This document shows positions 12,708 through 23,899 of a stretch of 64,000 nucleotides of DNA, piece by piece. Under the pieces are notes generated by a model. It was not told the DNA's origin, did no database searches, and saw only the letters and a list, made by a program, of their open reading frames with translations. Position 1 is the first letter of the stretch. The number at the start of each line of letters is the position of its first letter. The DNA is from Sindora glabra (taxonomy: Eukaryota > Streptophyta > Magnoliopsida > Fabales > Fabaceae), in assembly GCA_020226215.1 (NCBI GenBank), contig CM035225.1, forward strand, positions 19,169,868 through 19,233,867. Direction: 5' to 3'. The translations under genes were made by a program, and so were the position numbers.

Positions 12708-15700
12708 TAAAATTTAAAATTGAGTTTTTATCTTTCATTAAATTAAATTTTATGAATTTATCTCATTATTTTATATTTAATAATGGCTTTTAATTTATAT
12801 TTAATATTTAATTTTAAATGCCATTTTCAATAAATATGGTTAAATATATACACTTACCGGTGAGTAGTTACTAATGCTTTTGACACCACCAGTTCCACCA
12901 GGATAAGCACGAGGGAATTTATCATCTACAAACAGGTCCATTGGTGCAGATCCTTGCTGCGGTAGATGGACAATTTACATAATTAACATATTAATAAAGG
13001 TAATTCTTTCTGAAACTAATTAGTGAATAGTCACTTCATTTTAATTCAGATAATAACCGCATCCATGATAATACATAAATTTGAACTCATATTATTACCA
13101 AAAAAAAAAATAAAATTGAACTCATATAGTTTATCAACTAATCAATACTTGAAAAAAAAAATCAAATATTCTTCATTTCATGATCTGATTATTCTTTAAA
13201 GGTTCCTGTTTATTTTATAAGAGGATATTTTTTGTGTGAATTCTTTTATATATAAAATGAAGAAGTGATACATTATTTATATGCTTTGTATATGAGATAA
13301 TGATACATACTATCATTATAATTGAAAAAATAATTTTATAATCTTTTTCCTTTTTTTTTGGGCAAACAACAACTTCTTATTTGAAATAAAGAATTTTATC
13401 TTCTATCATACTTTTTATATTTAATATTAAAAAATAGAATATTTTTTGTTATCTCAATATATTTTAATTATATTATATTATAAAAAATATTTTCCATCAA
13501 AATAAGTGATCTTAAATTTCTCTTTATCATATAAAAATAATTTTATTTAAATTAGTTATCTGAATAATTACTCAATTTTAATTTAGATAATCAATTGCAT
13601 AAATCATAACAGATAAATTTGTCTAAAATATATTTTTATTATAAGTTCCTATAACTTATATTTTGAATTGAATTAAGGGAGGAACCTTCCATGCACCGTA
13701 TTATCATACCACTAGTTTAAATTATTGTATTTCATTCATATGTACAATACTGCATGTATAAATAAAATTAAATGACTTAAATTAGTGGTGTCTTTGAATT
13801 AATTTCCAATGTTTTTGGTAAAAGATGAAAACTTGGAGACTAACCTTGTAAAAATTGCCAATTGGAGAAGTGAAAATCAAGAAGGTGGATTCAGGTGCAG
13901 GACCAATACCCAAAACAGATCCGCTTCCATATAATAGAGGCCTAATGTACAATGATCCTTTCTCGTTAGGAGGAACCTGCATGAAATTTTATTCAGAGTT
14001 TAAATTTCATCGGTATAAAATTTTATAATTAAAAGAATGCCTTAAAAAAATGTTACCAATAGTAAAAAAACAAATTAACAAATTTTTAATGATATGATAT
14101 TACATGAATAAGTTATAATAATAAAATTGTTTTACATTGATCATTGATTAAATTTAAAATTTTTTTAATGAATAAAATCTCAAAACTATAACATTATATT
14201 AATAAAGTAAGAGTTTAAATTTAATCAATTGACAATGTAAAATATTTTACACTACCAAAAAATGAGAGGAAGGAAGATACATTATTAAAAAAAATTAAAA
14301 ATTAAAAAAATTTAACCATAGTAAAAAAGTTTGTTATTGACATGATAATATAAGAATGAATAATACTATAAAGATAATTTATATTGATAGTAGATTAAAT
14401 TTAAATCTATAAAATAAATGATTCAAATTTGATCTACTGATAGTATAAATTGATTTTACACAATTATCTACCAATAAGTTGTCATATTAATAAAAATTAT
14501 TAAAATATTTTACCTAAAAATTAATATATTAATAATAGATCAAATTTAAACCTTAAAAGAAGACATGAATACTTTTGGCACTTCCAAAGGTAGTAATCAA
14601 AATGTGGGGTGCGGAGGAATTATACAAAATTCAAATGGAAACTAGATTATGGGTTATGCGAAACCATTAGGAAGATGTTTAGCATATATTGCTGAATGTT
14701 GAGGAGTTGTATATGGATTGTGAATAGAGGTGGCAAATTGATGAATTAGGATAGATATAGATTAAGTCAAAAGTGAATGGATCATTATTAATCCATTTAT
14801 CCTTAATAAAAGAAAAATTAAGATATGTAAACTTAAAATAGAATTAACCTAATATAAAATTTTAAATGAGTCATTGATAACCTATGACCTTTGAATAAAT
14901 GGTTAATTTGATCCATCTATATATCTATTAAATTATTAGTATTTTATATTTTATCATTTTTATTAATATTATTTTTCATTACTATTGTATATTTATTGCT
15001 ATTATTCCAAAACAAACTTATGTTATCAAAATTTTTATTCTTTATCTTTATTTCCTTTTTAAAATTATAAATTTTATCTTATTTTCTTAACATTAATTTC
15101 TTAAAATTGTTTTAATATTAAATATAGTTGATTAAATATTTTAATATTAATATACATTAAATAAGACTTATTTAATTTAAAATAAACATTATAATAAAAT
15201 TAAAAAATTAAAAAATTAAAAAATATAAATTATATGAATTATTTTACAATGAGAAATTGCACTTTTATAATTGCATATACATCAACAATCGGATTTCAAT
15301 TTGCAAAGTATCATCTAGAAAATAAAAATTGATATTACTGATGTCTTGATACTTATAAAGTATAGCTAAGGATTTAATGTATAGTTATACAATATATTAT
15401 ATGTAATATATAACATTGTAAAATTTTTATTTAAAAATTAAAAAATTAATTTTAAGATTATTTTTAAGTTTTAATGGTAAAAATAATAAATTATATGAAT
15501 TTTAATATAGATGATTGGATTTGATTTTACTTTTTAATAAAATAAATTGATATCTTTGCATATATAAAAATATTATAATATTTCATTTCAAATAATTAAT
15601 TTTAAAAATGTTTAAATTACATTAAAATTTTGAAGATATTTTATTATAATATTTTTTTACAATATCAATTTGTATAATGCACAAGTCTACTTTTTATAAA

Positions 15701-18700
15701 TATAAATGGATAAATAATTATTTATAAATTAATTAAATATGAACTTTATTTTAATGGATCAATAATAATTTAACCTATATTTATCTTAAAGTTGAAATGG
15801 ATGGATATAGATGGATTAAAAATAAGAATAAATATAAATGGATAAATAGATATAGATTACAATTGCTAGATCTAATTGTGAATTGCTTGGAACCTTGGGT
15901 ATAAAAAAGTTCATTTTGAATACAATTCTAAAGCTCTTTTTTGTAGCTTGATTAATGTCCACTAGAAAGGGAACTATCTTATTTCAATTCTGAATGATCT
16001 CCTACAAAAAGATTGAGAGGTGCATTAAAATTATTTGTTCAGAGAAGACAATGCATGTATAGACTATATGACTAACTTTAGCCTTACTTTAAATCCTGAA
16101 ATTTAATATTTTTAGAGGCTGCTTTCAAATCATATATCTTTGTTATTTCTAGAGTATTTCAGACTTGTGATATATTTATTTCATAGTTTTTCCTTTTCTT
16201 TGCACTTAGGCTCCATTATATTACAAAAAAAAAAATATAGTTTTAGTACCAAAAAATTCAAATTTAATTTAAACTTCATAGAAATTAAAGATTAGTTAAA
16301 ATTTCAATAATTTCATCAAAATTTTATTTTTTGCAACTATAGTTAGACCAACGCAATATATTATCCTGATCACACTAATATAGAGTAAAATTATATTAGC
16401 ACATTACACACCTGATCCAAAATCTTTTGCCAACCATTGGAAAACATAATATGAGTACTATTTCTATGATCAATATAATATTTTTTTCAAAATTTAATCA
16501 TATTCAACCAGAAAACTATTTGATTTGAACAAGGAAAAATTATGAAATGATATATATTGAAGTTCTATAGAGATTTTCTGTCATACATATAGTCTTGTTA
16601 CAATTGAATTCCTATAATTTGTAATGTATTTTTATAAAATTTAATTTAAATATTAAAGTTGTGCTTGTGTATGAAGAAGCAATAACATTTTAGGCTCTTT
16701 TCTTAAATTATTACTGCATTACTAAAAGTGTGTTGGCTATATAAACATCATTAATTTATATGATCTGGATGTAGGATTTAAAATTGAATTTTGAATATAA
16801 ATTAATGGCTGCTAATTAAATATAAAATGATAAGATAGATTTATAAAGTTAAATTCAATGTGTATAAAAGATTCAAAATTTAATTTCAGATTAATTATGA
16901 CATTTTTGTATAAATATATATTACCCAACGCTTATTTGCCACGACAATTTGTTTGATAGCATCAACAAATTGATCAACCGAAGGAGCTGCCATTAAAAGT
17001 CTTTGTGCTCCCATTTGCATACGCTTTGCATTCTCTTCTGGTCTAAATATTTGTATCTCTCCATCTTCTCTTCTGTATGCTTTCATGCCCTCAAACAATC
17101 CCTAGTTTCACAACACAAACATAATGTATAAAAAAAATTGTTAGTAATTCCCAAATTGTAGTTAAATTACTGTACTAACACACCAAAAAGTAGAATCGTA
17201 TTCGAGATATAATGGGAAGTAAAATTAGAAATCTCACATCAAACTTTTTTTTTTGGTTGAACATTCAAGCGGACTAACAATTTGATTGGAAAGTTTTAAC
17301 AAGTGGAAGACAAAATTGATCCGAAAATAAATACATATTTTGATATTTCACTAATTTAATTTGTAAAACAAAAATGGCCTTTGAATAATTAATACATATG
17401 TTGTTACTTCACTAATTTAATTTGTATCAATTTGATTTATGAAAGATTATTAATTAGTATCAATCTAGTCCTTCATTTCACCAATTTAAGTCCCTTTGTT
17501 AGTTTATTATTAAATATTTATAATAATTACTGATATAAACTAAAACTAATTTGCTATCAAGACAATGTTACAACATTAATATGATCACTTATTTATCATT
17601 TTTATCTCATGTATTCAATTATATATTGTATTAATAATTTTATTGATTGTTCTAATGATACACTAGTATTGAAATTTGATTGCATATAATTAAATAATTA
17701 ACAAACTAAATTGATACTATTTTTTTGAACTATTTGATTAAGTGGTTGAATAATTGAAGTACAACATTGATAATAAATTTTTTGAAAGACTTAATTAACA
17801 CGAACTAAATAAGTAAGATATCAAAATATGTAGCTGTTTAATATTGATACTAAGGCTCCGTTTGTTTTATTGAAAAATATTTTTTTGTAAAATATAATTA
17901 TAAAAATAATAAAATAAAGGAAAGTGTTTAACTTATTTAACGTTAAATATAAAGAGTTTGGGAAAAATAACTTTTTTTATTTCAAAAAGAAATTTACTTT
18001 CCTCTAATTTTAAACTTTTAGGTATAAATTTTTTTAGTCATTAATATAAATAATATATCATCTCTTTATTAATTTATATACAAATGATATTTTCTTATGA
18101 AAAATATTTTTCGATAAAACAAACCACACCTAAAATTGTTTGAACTTCGAAGAATGAAATTGGTATTATTAAAATAATTAAGAGATGAAGGTGTAATTTG
18201 TTTTGATCTTATTTGATAATTAACTGATTATATTAATAATTAATTAATTTAATTAGTTATTAGTTAATAATTAATTATATTAGTTAATTTAATCAGTTGA
18301 TTATATTAGTAATTTGAATAAGAATATTTTATAAAATTAGTTATTTATATATAAAATGATAAATAAAGATATGAGTATATATTATGAGTTATTTGAGTAT
18401 TTTTTTATTTTAATAATATTTTAATATTTTAAATATATATTATTTAGTAAATTAATTTTTTTTGTAAATAATACATTATTATAATCTATTATATATTAAA
18501 TATTTCTTTAAATTAAATTAATATAATTTTAATAGTTATTAAATTTTCCTTCAAAATATCAATATTAGTGCTTCAGATTTTTTTTAGGAAGGATGAAGCT
18601 GAAGATATAAAATTAATTAGGAATAGTTTAATCTTTTTACAAATTTATGAAGTAACTAATTAAAAACATTAATATCATTAGTATTTTTAAAATAACTTAT

Positions 18701-21700
18701 TCAAAAGTAATCAGTTGTTCAAATTAGATGATTATTAAATATAAAAATTAACTTATTTAGTAAGTTAATCAGTCAATTTTGGTCAAATTAGTTAAAGTCA
18801 TTTCAAAAGCCATTTACTAAATAAGAGCTTTGTAGAAAGACATTTTTTAAAGGGACATCTTTTTCATTTATTTGTATATAGATGACGGAGTGATATGTTA
18901 TTTCTATACTTTATGATTAAAAAGATGATAGTTTGAGTCATAGGTGTGAAGAAAAATAACTCTCTTTTAAAAATAAAAATTATTATTTTTATTTATTAAA
19001 TATAAAGATGTCCGCTGGATTTGAAAACAGGAGTTTATATTAAAAAAAAAATGAAAGAAATTGAAGTCTTTACCTGTCCATAATTTAAAACTGCAGAAGC
19101 AGGGCTGATCTCAATGGTTCCATAAGGTTGGAGAGTGCCTTCCGAGAAAGTGCCGTCCGGAGAACTTCTCATTATGAAGATGTAATCTGTGGGGATTAGA
19201 CCGAATCCAACGTTGTTCCAGTCCATGTTCGCGTACCTTTCTTCCGTTTCCCTGCAATTATTTCACCAAACAATGTTAGTATAATAATGCACTACTCAAT
19301 TTGATAATGTACTAATTTTTTTTTCATAATCAAATTTTATATATTGTATAATAATATATTAATAACTAAATTTAATAATATATTGATATACTATTATATT
19401 AATAATTTACCATAAAATTTTAAAAAAAAATTCAGCGGACCAAATTAAACTGTACTGGTTGGAGACTCTAATTATTTTCAAGAAAATTTTAAGTCAACAA
19501 AACAACAATAATGATGTTCTGATAGTTTAAAGTGAAAATTGCTACTTGAAGAGTTTAAGTAGTACGAGATCTTAAGTTCTAACCAGGTCATCATCTAATT
19601 ATTACTATCAAATTATTTTCAAGGTCAATTTAGGTTCTATTTATTTTTTCAGAAAATAATTTTTAATTTTTTTAAAAAAATTCGTTTGTTTATATATAAA
19701 TAAATGAATAAAGATAATAAAAAATAACTTCCACAAAAAACATTATTTTTATATTTAATATTAAATAAAATATTTTTTACTATCTTAATATTTTATAATT
19801 ATATTTTTATAAAAATATTTTCCTTTAAAATAAACAAACTAGAATCAACAAAGCAACAGCAATGATGTACACAAGATTTAATGTGGAAAAATGCTGCTAA
19901 ACGACGATCTCGTAGGGAGGAATTTACACAGTATACTGTCGAAAATTTTAACTTCAAAGCGTTTCATTGTTGATATAAGAAAATTAAGAGAAAAAAAATA
20001 TGGAAAGTAACAAATTCCCCCGTCAAACCTTGAAATTACGAACCTTAACTCTCTTGGCAACCCAAACCCCATTTTTCTCGAAGAAATATTTGTATAGATA
20101 TGGTCAATTATGTCATTTTAAATATTATCATTGATAATTATCATTGATATAACTACTAATACATAAATTTATTTTATTTAGTGATTAAATAAATATAAAT
20201 AATAAATTAATAATTATTTATCATTAATTATAATAAGAAAAAGAACTAAATTAATTCATTATTGATTATTAGATAAAATGAATCCATATATTATTATTGG
20301 ACAGCATTGAAAGGATAAAATTTAAGAATAACGTGATAGGTAATGTTTAAGTAAGTATTTCCCTTTTTCTCAAACAATTTTTCTCTTCAAATAAATTTCT
20401 TTCTCCGACTATCTTGTTACCCACAAGAGATCAAATTTTTTTTTCTTCCTAACAACTCACTCTTTCTGCTCTTCTTACAATTTTCTACCCCTTCCATTGC
20501 ATAGGAGCAACGATCCAAACCTTTTTCTAGTAATTTATTTTTCAACAGAAATTAATTTTCATTGAAAGATAATATGTATGATTATTGCTAAACTTTTTCA
20601 AGGGCTTCGTTTTGATATTGAGATATAGGAAGGAAAAGTATAATCACCATTATTTTAACTTTAATTGATCGGTTTCTTTCTCGTTATATTTATGAAAAAA
20701 AATTGAATAAAAAGAAAAAAAATCAATCCTTGAAAAAATATAATAGAGCTCACAAATATTCCCTCTTAGTCTTGACATTTCTTAAGGAAACAAAATATTG
20801 TTTTCTTTTGATCATGAGAGGACAATTTCTATTCGTTGCTATTCTAAATAATGAAACAAAAAGTGATATATTCTAAAAATAAACTCCTATAAATGAAAAA
20901 AATGTTATAATTCATATCAATTATACAATGCTTATTCGGTATAATAATGAAAATAATCAATTATTAGAATAATTGATCATAATAAGAAAGTTCAATTTTT
21001 TATATTTAAAATAAGATTTATATTTATTTTGACATTCAATAATTAAAAAATTACAAATAATTAAATTATAAGATCTTAAAAATCATCCATAAATATAAAA
21101 TAAAAATAACTAGGGTAGTATGAGTATAAAATTTAAAATTTATATTATTAAAAGAAAGGCAATAAAAATAAAAGAATAAAAATGAAATTAATATTAGTGT
21201 AAAATTTGAAAAATTTCTCTTTATAAGTAACATTAGTCTAATTTGGATTATTATGTATAATTGATTATCAAAAATTTTTTAAAAACATTAATTACTTAAT
21301 TTATAATAACTAATCATATTATCATCTAATTATTATATATAAGAAATATAATTTCTTTTCTAGCAAATTCAAAATTTGCAAGATATACGTAGAGTTGTCA
21401 AAATGAGTTAATCTAATTTTACTAAGCTAACTCAATAGACAAAAATTTGTTTGTTAAGCTAATTTTAGATAAGATTACTTTTTCACCAAATTGAGTTAGA
21501 CCGAGTTGTTGTAGTACTAATTCAAGTCTCAATCTTAGGTCGACTTTTATCTAATAAATTTTATAATTTATTTTATTATTATTACATTACTTTTTTTGTT
21601 TATTATTAATTTTACATAATTAGTTAATTGAAATTAATTAGTATTATTATTGGATATAATTAAAATATTAAGAAATTAAATCAAGACACAATATTTTTTA

Positions 21701-23637
21701 ATATGAAAAATCTCTAATTAAAAGAGTAATTAAAAACTACAAGACCTAATTTAAAAAAATTCAATATTATTTAAAGTGGATATAAATATTTTATTAATTA
21801 AATTTATAATATATATAAATATATCATTATTTTACTATACTAACAATAATTTATTACTTTAATTAATATATTTATTTAGTTATATTAATTATTTTATGAA
21901 TGTTTAGTTTTGTGTAATAGTTTTTTTAATTAATTTTTAGGTTTGATGATGATAAATTGAATTTCTTGCATATTTTTATTGTTTTTAATTTCAATATAAT
22001 TATTTATTTTAATAATTTTTTGTAATAAATATTGACAATATTAAATATACAAAATCATTAATTTTAACATTAAATATTTTTACATTTTAATGTGATTATT
22101 TATTTTGATAAACTTATATGATATATGTTGATAATATTAAATATTTAAATTTAATTTTAATATTAAAAATTATTTAATATTAGATATATTAAAGTGTAAT
22201 TTTAATATAACAAAATTACAATGTTAATAGATAAAAATATATAATAACAAATTAATCATTTATTATTTACTAATAATATCAAGTTAATAAGCTAATTCAG
22301 TATATCAATGAATTAATATTTATAAATTTCAATTCTTTATCAAATTGAATTAACTAATTTCAAATTTTTATCATGTTGGTTACTATTATTATTTTTCCTA
22401 TTAATTACTTCCAATCTGAAATTAATAAAATTATACAATTTTAAGTTAACTTGTTTTAATATGTTTAATAAATGGAGCTTGAATTCAGGTGGAAGGTAGG
22501 TTTTTTATTTGGGATCATAAATTGCAATCTTAGAGAATTTCAGTCCTTCTCAATCAAGAAGCATGAGGAATGTTAAATCTATACAACAACATCTACGTAC
22601 ACATATGACTCAAATTCATATGGAAAAATTAATAATTTTATCTTTTGAATTATATAAAATTATAATTTTATTTACAAATAATAATTTATACATATAATTT
22701 TATTCTTTCATATAATAATTTAAGAATAAAATTATTTATATGAATCTATATAAAAGGATGAAATTATCTATATGAATTATTATTTTGGAATGAAACTATA
22801 ATTTTATATAATTTAAAAATAACTTTATTAACATCCTATAATTTTAGAAATAAAATTATTAATTTTATTGGTTGTTCCCAAAGGATTACATGTTGGCCCC
22901 GTATGTTTGTTTCCTCATAAAATACGCTTATAAGAAAATTTTATTTATTTATATATGAATTTGGTGCTTTCATACTATTTAATATCCTTGTAAATGACAA
23001 AATAATATATAAGATTACGAGAGAGATAAAAATAATTTTTTATTTGAAATAATGAATATTATTTTCTATTATACTTCACATAAACTATTAAATAAATAAA
23101 ATATTTTTTTTATCATTTTTATATATTTATAAATATAAATACAAGCAAATAAAATTGATTTTATGAAAAATATTTTCTATCAAAATAAACTAAGTTTGAG
23201 AATATCCGAAAATGAAAAAAAAATTCTCAAAAAACATAACATCCATACTATAACAAGAATCAATTTATTAGTAATAGTTTGTTATCTTAATTTAAAACAA
23301 AATTTTACATATAAAATGCTATTTACATAAAAACATTCCTTCAAAACAGGTTCTCACATTAAAAAAAAAAAATCATCTTATTACTTGAAATAGGTGAACA
23401 ATTTGACTGCATAGTTTTTTTTAATTTTTAATAATTGGAGTAATAATTTACTTAATATTATAACAAATAGTAAAATCTCTAAAATAATACTTTAGATATC
23501 ATTAGGTCATTAAAGTGCTAGCGATTGCATAGTGCCTTTTATGAATTGTGCGAAAATATTGCCCCCAAAACCAAACATAAGATGCTAAATGAATTATGGC
23601 GCTAAAGTATATAATAGATGAAGAATTACCCGTTCAT
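7949..23637 (-). CDS. BCAT: Branched-chain amino acid aminotransferase paralogue, 9 exons, about 344 aa
   Basis: Same enzyme family as the gene at 513-4642. Coding exons on the minus strand: 23637-23630 (tentative, 8 nt), 19251-19074, 17101-16925, 13976-13845, 12956-12858, 11095-10979, 10636-10541, 9380-9268, 8063-7949. Exon lengths equal those of its neighbour except for exon 1 and one extra codon in exon 5, so the two are tandem duplicates. Catalytic Lys191 lies in GGTGGVKSISNYSP; EGMKAYR, YIRPLLYGSGSVLG, TILPGVTR and CTGTAVGVSPVGSITY are all present, so it looks functional. Exon 2 starts one nucleotide into a codon, so an upstream exon is required. ATG-AAC-GG|gtaatt at 23637 fits the phase, follows an in-frame TAG and lies below a TATA box. 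The protein would start MNGETEERYANMDW, without a transit peptide. Introns are large and full of MITEs. Confidence 0.88.
9595..9825. mobile_element. Short inverted-repeat element (MITE-like) in BCAT intron
   Basis: Left end AAAATTACATTTTACTCGCA is matched in reverse complement by the right end TATGAGTAAAATGTGATTTT. The interior is AT-rich and non-coding. It lies between exons 7 and 8 of the second BCAT gene. Confidence 0.45.
10851..10882. repeat. (TA)n microsatellite
   Basis: An AT dinucleotide run of about 30 nt in the intron between exons 6 and 7 of the second BCAT gene, inside an AT-rich MITE-like segment (about 10700-10900). Confidence 0.85.
11261..11531. mobile_element. Tourist-like MITE, TAA target duplication
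   Basis: 271-bp non-coding element flanked by TAA on both sides (11258-11260 and 11532-11534). The left end GGGTGTGTTTATTTCACTGA is an imperfect inverted copy of the right end, which closes in GCGGAACC. A 3-bp TWA target site fits PIF/Harbinger-derived Tourist elements. It lies in intron 5 of the second BCAT gene. Confidence 0.6.
12194..12440. mobile_element. Diverged MITE of the same Tourist-like family
   Basis: The left part GTGCCTTTGTTTTCTGAACA and the right part ATGTTTTCCATTGAAAATAA match the terminal pattern of the copies at 13200 and 17854 (GTTTRTTTT then GAAAAATATTTT, inverted at the far end). The ends are too diverged to fix borders or a target duplication. Confidence 0.4.
12551..12782. 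repeat. Inverted repeat with (TA)n centre, MITE-like
   Basis: The left arm (GAGATAAATTTATAAC, then AAATTTAATTTTTAA) and the right arm (AAAATTTAAAATTGAG, then GAATTTATCTC) are reverse complements around a pure TA run of about 64 nt at 12638-12702. Such a structure would extrude as a cruciform. Similar arm sequence occurs near 16820-16890. Confidence 0.7.
13200..13512. mobile_element. Tourist-like MITE, TAA target duplication
   Basis: 313-bp non-coding element between TAA at 13197-13199 and TAA at 13513-13515. The left end AGGTTCCTGTTTATTTTATA pairs with the right end AAAATAAGTGATCT. It is inserted in the intron between exons 4 and 5 of the second BCAT gene. Confidence 0.6.
14575..16232 (+). 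pseudogene. LINE RNase H fragment with poly(A) tail, split by a hAT-like insertion
   Basis: The plus strand reads, with stops, GCGGIIQNSNGN then IMGYAKPLGRC and AEC(stop)GVVYGL. After a 1.15-kb insertion it resumes with AWNLGYKKVHFEYNSKAL. This is the RNase H domain found at the 3' end of plant L1-type LINEs (compare 61925-64000). It ends in a short UTR and an A-run at 16223-16232. Only the 3' end was inserted or survives. It lies antisense in the intron between exons 3 and 4 of the second BCAT gene. Confidence 0.75.
14725..15874. mobile_element. Non-autonomous hAT-like element, 1150 bp, with 8-bp target duplication
   Basis: Left end TAGAGGTGGCAA; right end, read in reverse complement, TAGATCTAGCAA. 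ATTGTGAA flanks it exactly on both sides (14717-14724 and 15875-15882). An 8-bp duplication and TAG-type ends are hallmarks of the hAT superfamily. Subterminal repeats of GATATAGATTA occur at both ends. No transposase frame. Removing it restores the reading of the RNase H domain it interrupts. Confidence 0.8.
17854..18130. mobile_element. Tourist-like MITE, best-preserved copy
   Basis: 277 bp, flanked by TAA (17851-17853, 18131-18133). The terminal inverted repeats of about 35 nt are clear: left GGCTCCGTTTGTTTTATTGA, right (reverse complement) GGTGTGGTTTGTTTTATCGA. Non-coding. It lies in the intron between exons 2 and 3 of the second BCAT gene. Confidence 0.75.
19252..22893. other. Large intron 1 of the second BCAT gene, AT-rich
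   Basis: About 4.4 kb separates the proposed 8-nt first coding exon from exon 2. Besides the MITE at 19633-19846 I see only AT-rich sequence, including a TAGAGTTGTCAAAATG motif near 21391 that looks like a hAT end without a clear partner. No open frame with recognisable homology. Confidence 0.5.
19633..19846. mobile_element. Diverged Tourist-like MITE
   Basis: The left end GGTTCTATTTATTTTTTCAG pairs with a right end whose reverse complement reads GATTCTAGTTTGTTTATTTT. It is shorter than its relatives, and the flanking trinucleotides no longer match. It is in intron 1 of the second BCAT gene. Confidence 0.5.
22894..23196. mobile_element. Diverged Tourist-like MITE
   Basis: The left end GGCCCCGTATGTTTGTTTCC and the right end AAAATATTTTCTATCAAAAT followed by AAACTAAG match the family ends seen at 17854-18130. 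Borders are approximate. It is in intron 1 of the second BCAT gene. Confidence 0.45.
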
Positions 23638-23828
23638 ATCTTGGCCCTGATCGGAATTAGGTGGTGCTATATACGACTGCCTCTAAGATCAATTGTGAAG
23701 CAGAGAAGAGAGGCTCTAGATTGGGGGTTGGGATTTTGGCCTGAGTAGTTCTTTTTTAATCATTTTTCCTTTTTCTTATTTTGGCCTAAGTTATTCTCTT
23801 TTTTGTTTTCTATTTTTTTTTAAGTTGT

Positions 23829-23854
23829 TTCTTCTTCTTCTTCTTCTTCTTCTT
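23829..23854. repeat. (TTC)n / (GAA)n microsatellite in probable 5' UTR
   Basis: About eight TTC triplets on the plus strand (GAA in the sense of the BCAT transcript), between the TATA box and the ATG. GA-rich leaders are common in plant 5' UTRs. Confidence 0.8.
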
Positions 23855-23887
23855 TTGACTTAAGCTGTTCTCCACCACTTTGCCTGT

Positions 23888-23895
23888 TATTTATA
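23888..23895 (-). promoter_or_regulatory. TATA box of the second BCAT gene
   Basis: TATAAATA on the minus strand, about 250 nt upstream of the proposed ATG at 23637, followed downstream by a GAA-repeat leader (23829-23854) and a less AT-rich 5' UTR. This supports placing exon 1 here rather than closer to exon 2. Confidence 0.55.
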
Positions 23896-23899
23896 TGTA

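Noticed and set aside
19878..20072. 64-aa minus-strand frame in BCAT intron 1 as a candidate first exon
   Set aside because: No BCAT-like or transit-peptide character and no donor in the phase needed by exon 2. The 23630-23637 site fits better.
21391..22490. Possible third hAT-like element starting TAGAGTTGTCAAAATG
   Set aside because: No right end with inverted match and no 8-bp target duplication could be found.
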